64,000 nucleotides of DNA. It comes from Bacteroidota bacterium (GTDB lineage: Bacteria > Bacteroidota > Bacteroidia > Cytophagales > Cyclobacteriaceae). Numbering within the stretch: position 1 is the stretch's first letter; every line of letters begins with the position of its first letter. This document shows, piece after piece, positions 62,097 through 64,000 of this stretch. The stretch is taken from contig JAFDYV010000007.1 in NCBI GenBank assembly GCA_018267275.1, forward strand, positions 186,001-250,000, read 5' to 3'. A program made the position numbers and the translations under genes. Below the pieces are notes generated by a model. It did not search any database. It saw nothing but the letters and a program-made list of their open reading frames with translations, and had not been told where the DNA came from.

Positions 62097-62519
62097 CTAC
62101 TTCTTGTTCATCAGATAGAGGAGCGCTAACGCGTATCCTTCTAGGCCAAACCCGGTAATGAGACCTTGGCATTTTGAAGTAATCAGACTTTTGTGCCGAA
62201 ACTCTTCGCGTGCATACACATTCGAGATGTGAACTTCTACTACCGGTGTTGTGATGGCGCCAATCGCATCATGAATGGCAATTGAGGTGTGGGTGTAGGC
62301 CCCGGCATTTAAGATGATGCCATCAAAAGAAAACCCTACCTCGTGTAATTTGTTAATGATTTCACCCTCCACATTTGATTGAAAGAATTGAATATCAACC
62401 GTGGGAAAACTGTTCTTTAAGTTCTCGTAAAATGCGTCAAAGCTGGTGGAGCCGTATACTTCTGGTTCGCGCTTGCCAAGCAAGTTTAAGTTTGGCCCGT
62501 TGATGATTTGTATTCGCAT
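62097..62519 (-). CDS. aroQ: type II 3-dehydroquinate dehydratase
   Basis: 140 residues from ATG 62519 (MRIQIINGPNLNLLGKREPEVYG); the longer frame to 62708 overlaps xerD and is not part of the enzyme. The catalytic Tyr and Arg in LNLLGKREPEVYG, ILNAGAYTHTSIA, and VEVHISNVYAREEFR (His) are complete. Third step of the shikimate pathway. Divergent from the recombinase. Confidence 0.97.
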   Translation of the reverse strand: MRIQIINGPNLNLLGKREPEVYGSTSFDAFYENLKNSFPTVDIQFFQSNVEGEIINKLHEVGFSFDGIILNAGAYTHTSIAIHDAIGAITTPVVEVHISNVYAREEFRHKSLITSKCQGLITGFGLEGYALALLYLMNKK

Positions 62520-62594
62520 GATTGAATGATTGAGAAACGAAAGATAGGAATTTAGTGATTGCAAATTTAGCTTTACCTGTTTTTGAAAACGAAA

Positions 62595-63497
62595 ATGGCA
62601 AATTGGTCGTCCTACATCAAACAATTTGAGAATTACCTGAAGTTGGAGCGATCGCTTTCTCAAAACTCTATAGATGCCTATGTGCGAGATGTGGAAAAGC
62701 TGGATCAATTTATTGAAATCAAGGAACTTGACATTAGCCCGTTAAAGATCACTTCCATGCACCTGCAATCATTTTTGGAATACATCAACGAGCTGGGCAT
62801 GAGCAGCTACAGCCAGGCACGCATTCTCAGCGGACTCAAAGCTTTCTATAAATTTCTAATTTTTGAAGAGTTGATCAGCGCTGACCCAACGGCCTTGATC
62901 GAAGGTCCGAAAATCGGCAGAAAGCTACCCGATACGCTAGATTATAGCGAAATTGAAAAACTGCTTGCGGCTATTGACCTTTCCACGCCCGAAGGCGGCC
63001 GCAATAGGGCTATGCTAGAGATGTTGTATAGCTCAGGTTTGCGCGTGTCTGAGTTAATTGACTTGCGGCTGGCCAACGTGCATTCTGATATTGGTTTTTT
63101 GCGTGTGATTGGCAAAGGCAATAAAGAACGCCTCGTTCCCATTGGCCGCGAAGCACTAAAATACCTGAAGATATATATTGATGAGATTCGCGTGCATACC
63201 CCTAAAATTGAAACTTTTTCAAGCTATGTATTTCTTAATCGATCTGGAAGAAAATTGACGCGCGTGATGGTCTTTTTGATCATCAAAGCATTGGCGGCAA
63301 AAATAGGGTTGAAGAAGAATATCAGTCCGCATACGTTTCGTCATTCTTTTGCTACGCATTTGATTGAAGGCGGTGCCGATTTGCGTGCCGTACAAGAAAT
63401 GCTGGGGCATGAATCAATTACCACCACAGAAATTTACACACATTTAGACCGAGACTATTTGCGGCAAGTGGTGCAGCAATTTCATCCGCGAAGTTAA
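62595..63497 (+). CDS. XerD/XerC-type tyrosine recombinase
   Basis: 300 residues from ATG 62595. N-terminal SAM-like core-binding domain (about 1-90) and the catalytic domain with Arg in SSGLRVSELIDL, Lys in GKGNKERLVPIG, HTFRHSFATHL (His-x-x-Arg), LGHESITTTEIYTHLD (His/Tyr nucleophile). Length and absence of phage features point to the chromosomal dimer-resolving XerD rather than an element integrase. No dif site was recognised in the window. Confidence 0.93.
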   Translation: MANWSSYIKQFENYLKLERSLSQNSIDAYVRDVEKLDQFIEIKELDISPLKITSMHLQSFLEYINELGMSSYSQARILSGLKAFYKFLIFEELISADPTALIEGPKIGRKLPDTLDYSEIEKLLAAIDLSTPEGGRNRAMLEMLYSSGLRVSELIDLRLANVHSDIGFLRVIGKGNKERLVPIGREALKYLKIYIDEIRVHTPKIETFSSYVFLNRSGRKLTRVMVFLIIKALAAKIGLKKNISPHTFRHSFATHLIEGGADLRAVQEMLGHESITTTEIYTHLDRDYLRQVVQQFHPRS

Positions 63498-63559
63498 TGT
63501 GTTCGATATTGCGCTGATTACAATTCTTTTTTTCATTCTGTTTTGTGCGCGACTTAATG

Positions 63560-63567
63560 TAGATTTG
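63560..63567 (+). promoter_or_regulatory. -7 element TAGATTTG
   Basis: TAGATTTG lies 1 base before the ATG at 63569, so transcription would begin at or after the start codon region; the second ATG (63572) may be the real start. Confidence 0.3.
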
Positions 63568-63568
63568 T

Positions 63569-64000
63569 ATGATGAATCGCACCTTATTAGTCGCTCTGTT
63601 ATTTGTTTCTGCTATTGCAAATGGTCAGTCCATTGAAGTAGAGTACGATAAAACGCGCGACTTCTCGAAATATAAAACATTCCGTTTTGGCGAAAGCCAG
63701 ATCATTACCCCTGAAGATCAGAAAAAAACTTCTGATAAGGACTTGAATCGGTGGATTGTGGCTGCCATCACCGAAGAATTGAACTTGAAAGGATTGAAAA
63801 AAAATGATTCTTCGGCCGACCTTGTTATCACCTATGCAGCCGGAACGCTGTCTCGATCGGACATTGCGAGGGTTGGTCCGGTGCCCCTCACACCTGGGCA
63901 AGATGCCAACAACAGCATTATGCAGGAATACCGACAATCAAGCCTGATCATAGATCTCAATGATAAAAACAATAATTTGATCTGGCGGATTAACTCTACG
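63569..64000 (+). CDS. DUF4136-like exported protein, 3' end outside window
   Basis: At least 144 residues with a signal peptide (MMNRTLLVALLFVSAIANG), then IEVEYDKTRDFSKYKTFRFG, the typical opening of DUF4136 lipoprotein-like proteins, ADLVITYAAG and SSLIIDLNDKNNNLIWR. The frame is still open at base 64000. Function unknown. Confidence 0.8.
   Translation, partial: MMNRTLLVALLFVSAIANGQSIEVEYDKTRDFSKYKTFRFGESQIITPEDQKKTSDKDLNRWIVAAITEELNLKGLKKNDSSADLVITYAAGTLSRSDIARVGPVPLTPGQDANNSIMQEYRQSSLIIDLNDKNNNLIWRINST

Noticed and set aside
62520-62708. Extended aroQ reading frame
   Set aside because: The extra 63 residues overlap xerD on the other strand; the dehydratase starts at MRIQIINGPN.
62595-63497. 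Integrase marking a genomic island
   Set aside because: The recombinase has the length and motifs of housekeeping XerC/XerD; no att repeats, tRNA or mobile genes lie beside it.

Overview
The window looks like a chromosomal segment of a Bacteroidota bacterium, probably of the Cytophagales group. The evidence is a CHU_C-type type IX secretion C-terminal domain, PD40/OmpA and carboxypeptidase-regulatory-like surface proteins, SCTKEE-type lipoproteins, near-absence of Shine-Dalgarno sequences, and promoters of the form TTTG-N19-TAnnTTTG. The species cannot be named from the sequence. About 60 protein genes, two tRNA genes, several repeat families and a decayed duplicated locus are visible.

Layout. 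1-8330: cell-wall amidase (5' end cut by the window), MlaD-like protein, acyl-CoA carboxylase beta subunit, SirB1-like and Uma2-like proteins, a redoxin/phosphopantetheinyl transferase pair, a WD40 protein and an NfeD-type membrane protease. 8467-17623: kdsB, a DUF6090-like protein, a long acyl-CoA oxidase-like enzyme, cinA, a Cys-loop-type (pentameric) channel homologue, a small membrane protein and an OmpA-family protein. 17731-21494: an accessory patch with a tRNA-Pro(AGG), a GIY-YIG nuclease gene and degraded copies of both, then two poorly known genes. 21483-27325: cutC, a secreted glycosylasparaginase, a class III aminotransferase, small proteins and gapA. 27483-32181: tRNA-Glu, sbtA with its P-II partner, and an OpuC-type osmolyte ABC transporter. 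32242-42764: a UBP zinc-finger gene beside an array of 168-bp tandem repeats, a sensor kinase next to a response-regulator/flavoprotein fusion, an EamA transporter, metG and a TPR histidine kinase. 42882-43549: four very short secreted-peptide genes. 43870-54857: bioB, sppA, folK, fabD, a DCC protein, a large T9SS cargo protein, an acyltransferase and gpsA. 54850-62052: a SulP transporter divergent from dabA-dabB. 62097-64000: aroQ, a XerD-like recombinase and a DUF4136 lipoprotein cut by the window end.

Themes. (1) Three different inorganic-carbon uptake systems (SbtA/SbtB, SulP, DabA/DabB) lie within 33 kb, together with a biotin-dependent carboxylase subunit and biotin synthase. This fits bicarbonate supply to carboxylases in a heterotroph (inference). 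(2) Three nearly identical 44-residue predicted surface lipoproteins and a 51-residue relative are encoded divergently from a sensor kinase with a periplasmic TPR domain. Purifying selection on the mature peptide can be read directly from the DNA, which makes this the best candidate for an undescribed system. (3) A tRNA-Pro / GIY-YIG cassette flanked by decayed tRNA and nuclease copies suggests a small tRNA-associated selfish element. (4) Repeats shape the intergenic space: a roughly 68-bp palindromic family, one copy of which is read in frame inside a gene, and a 168-bp tandem array that carries the 5' end of a zinc-finger gene.
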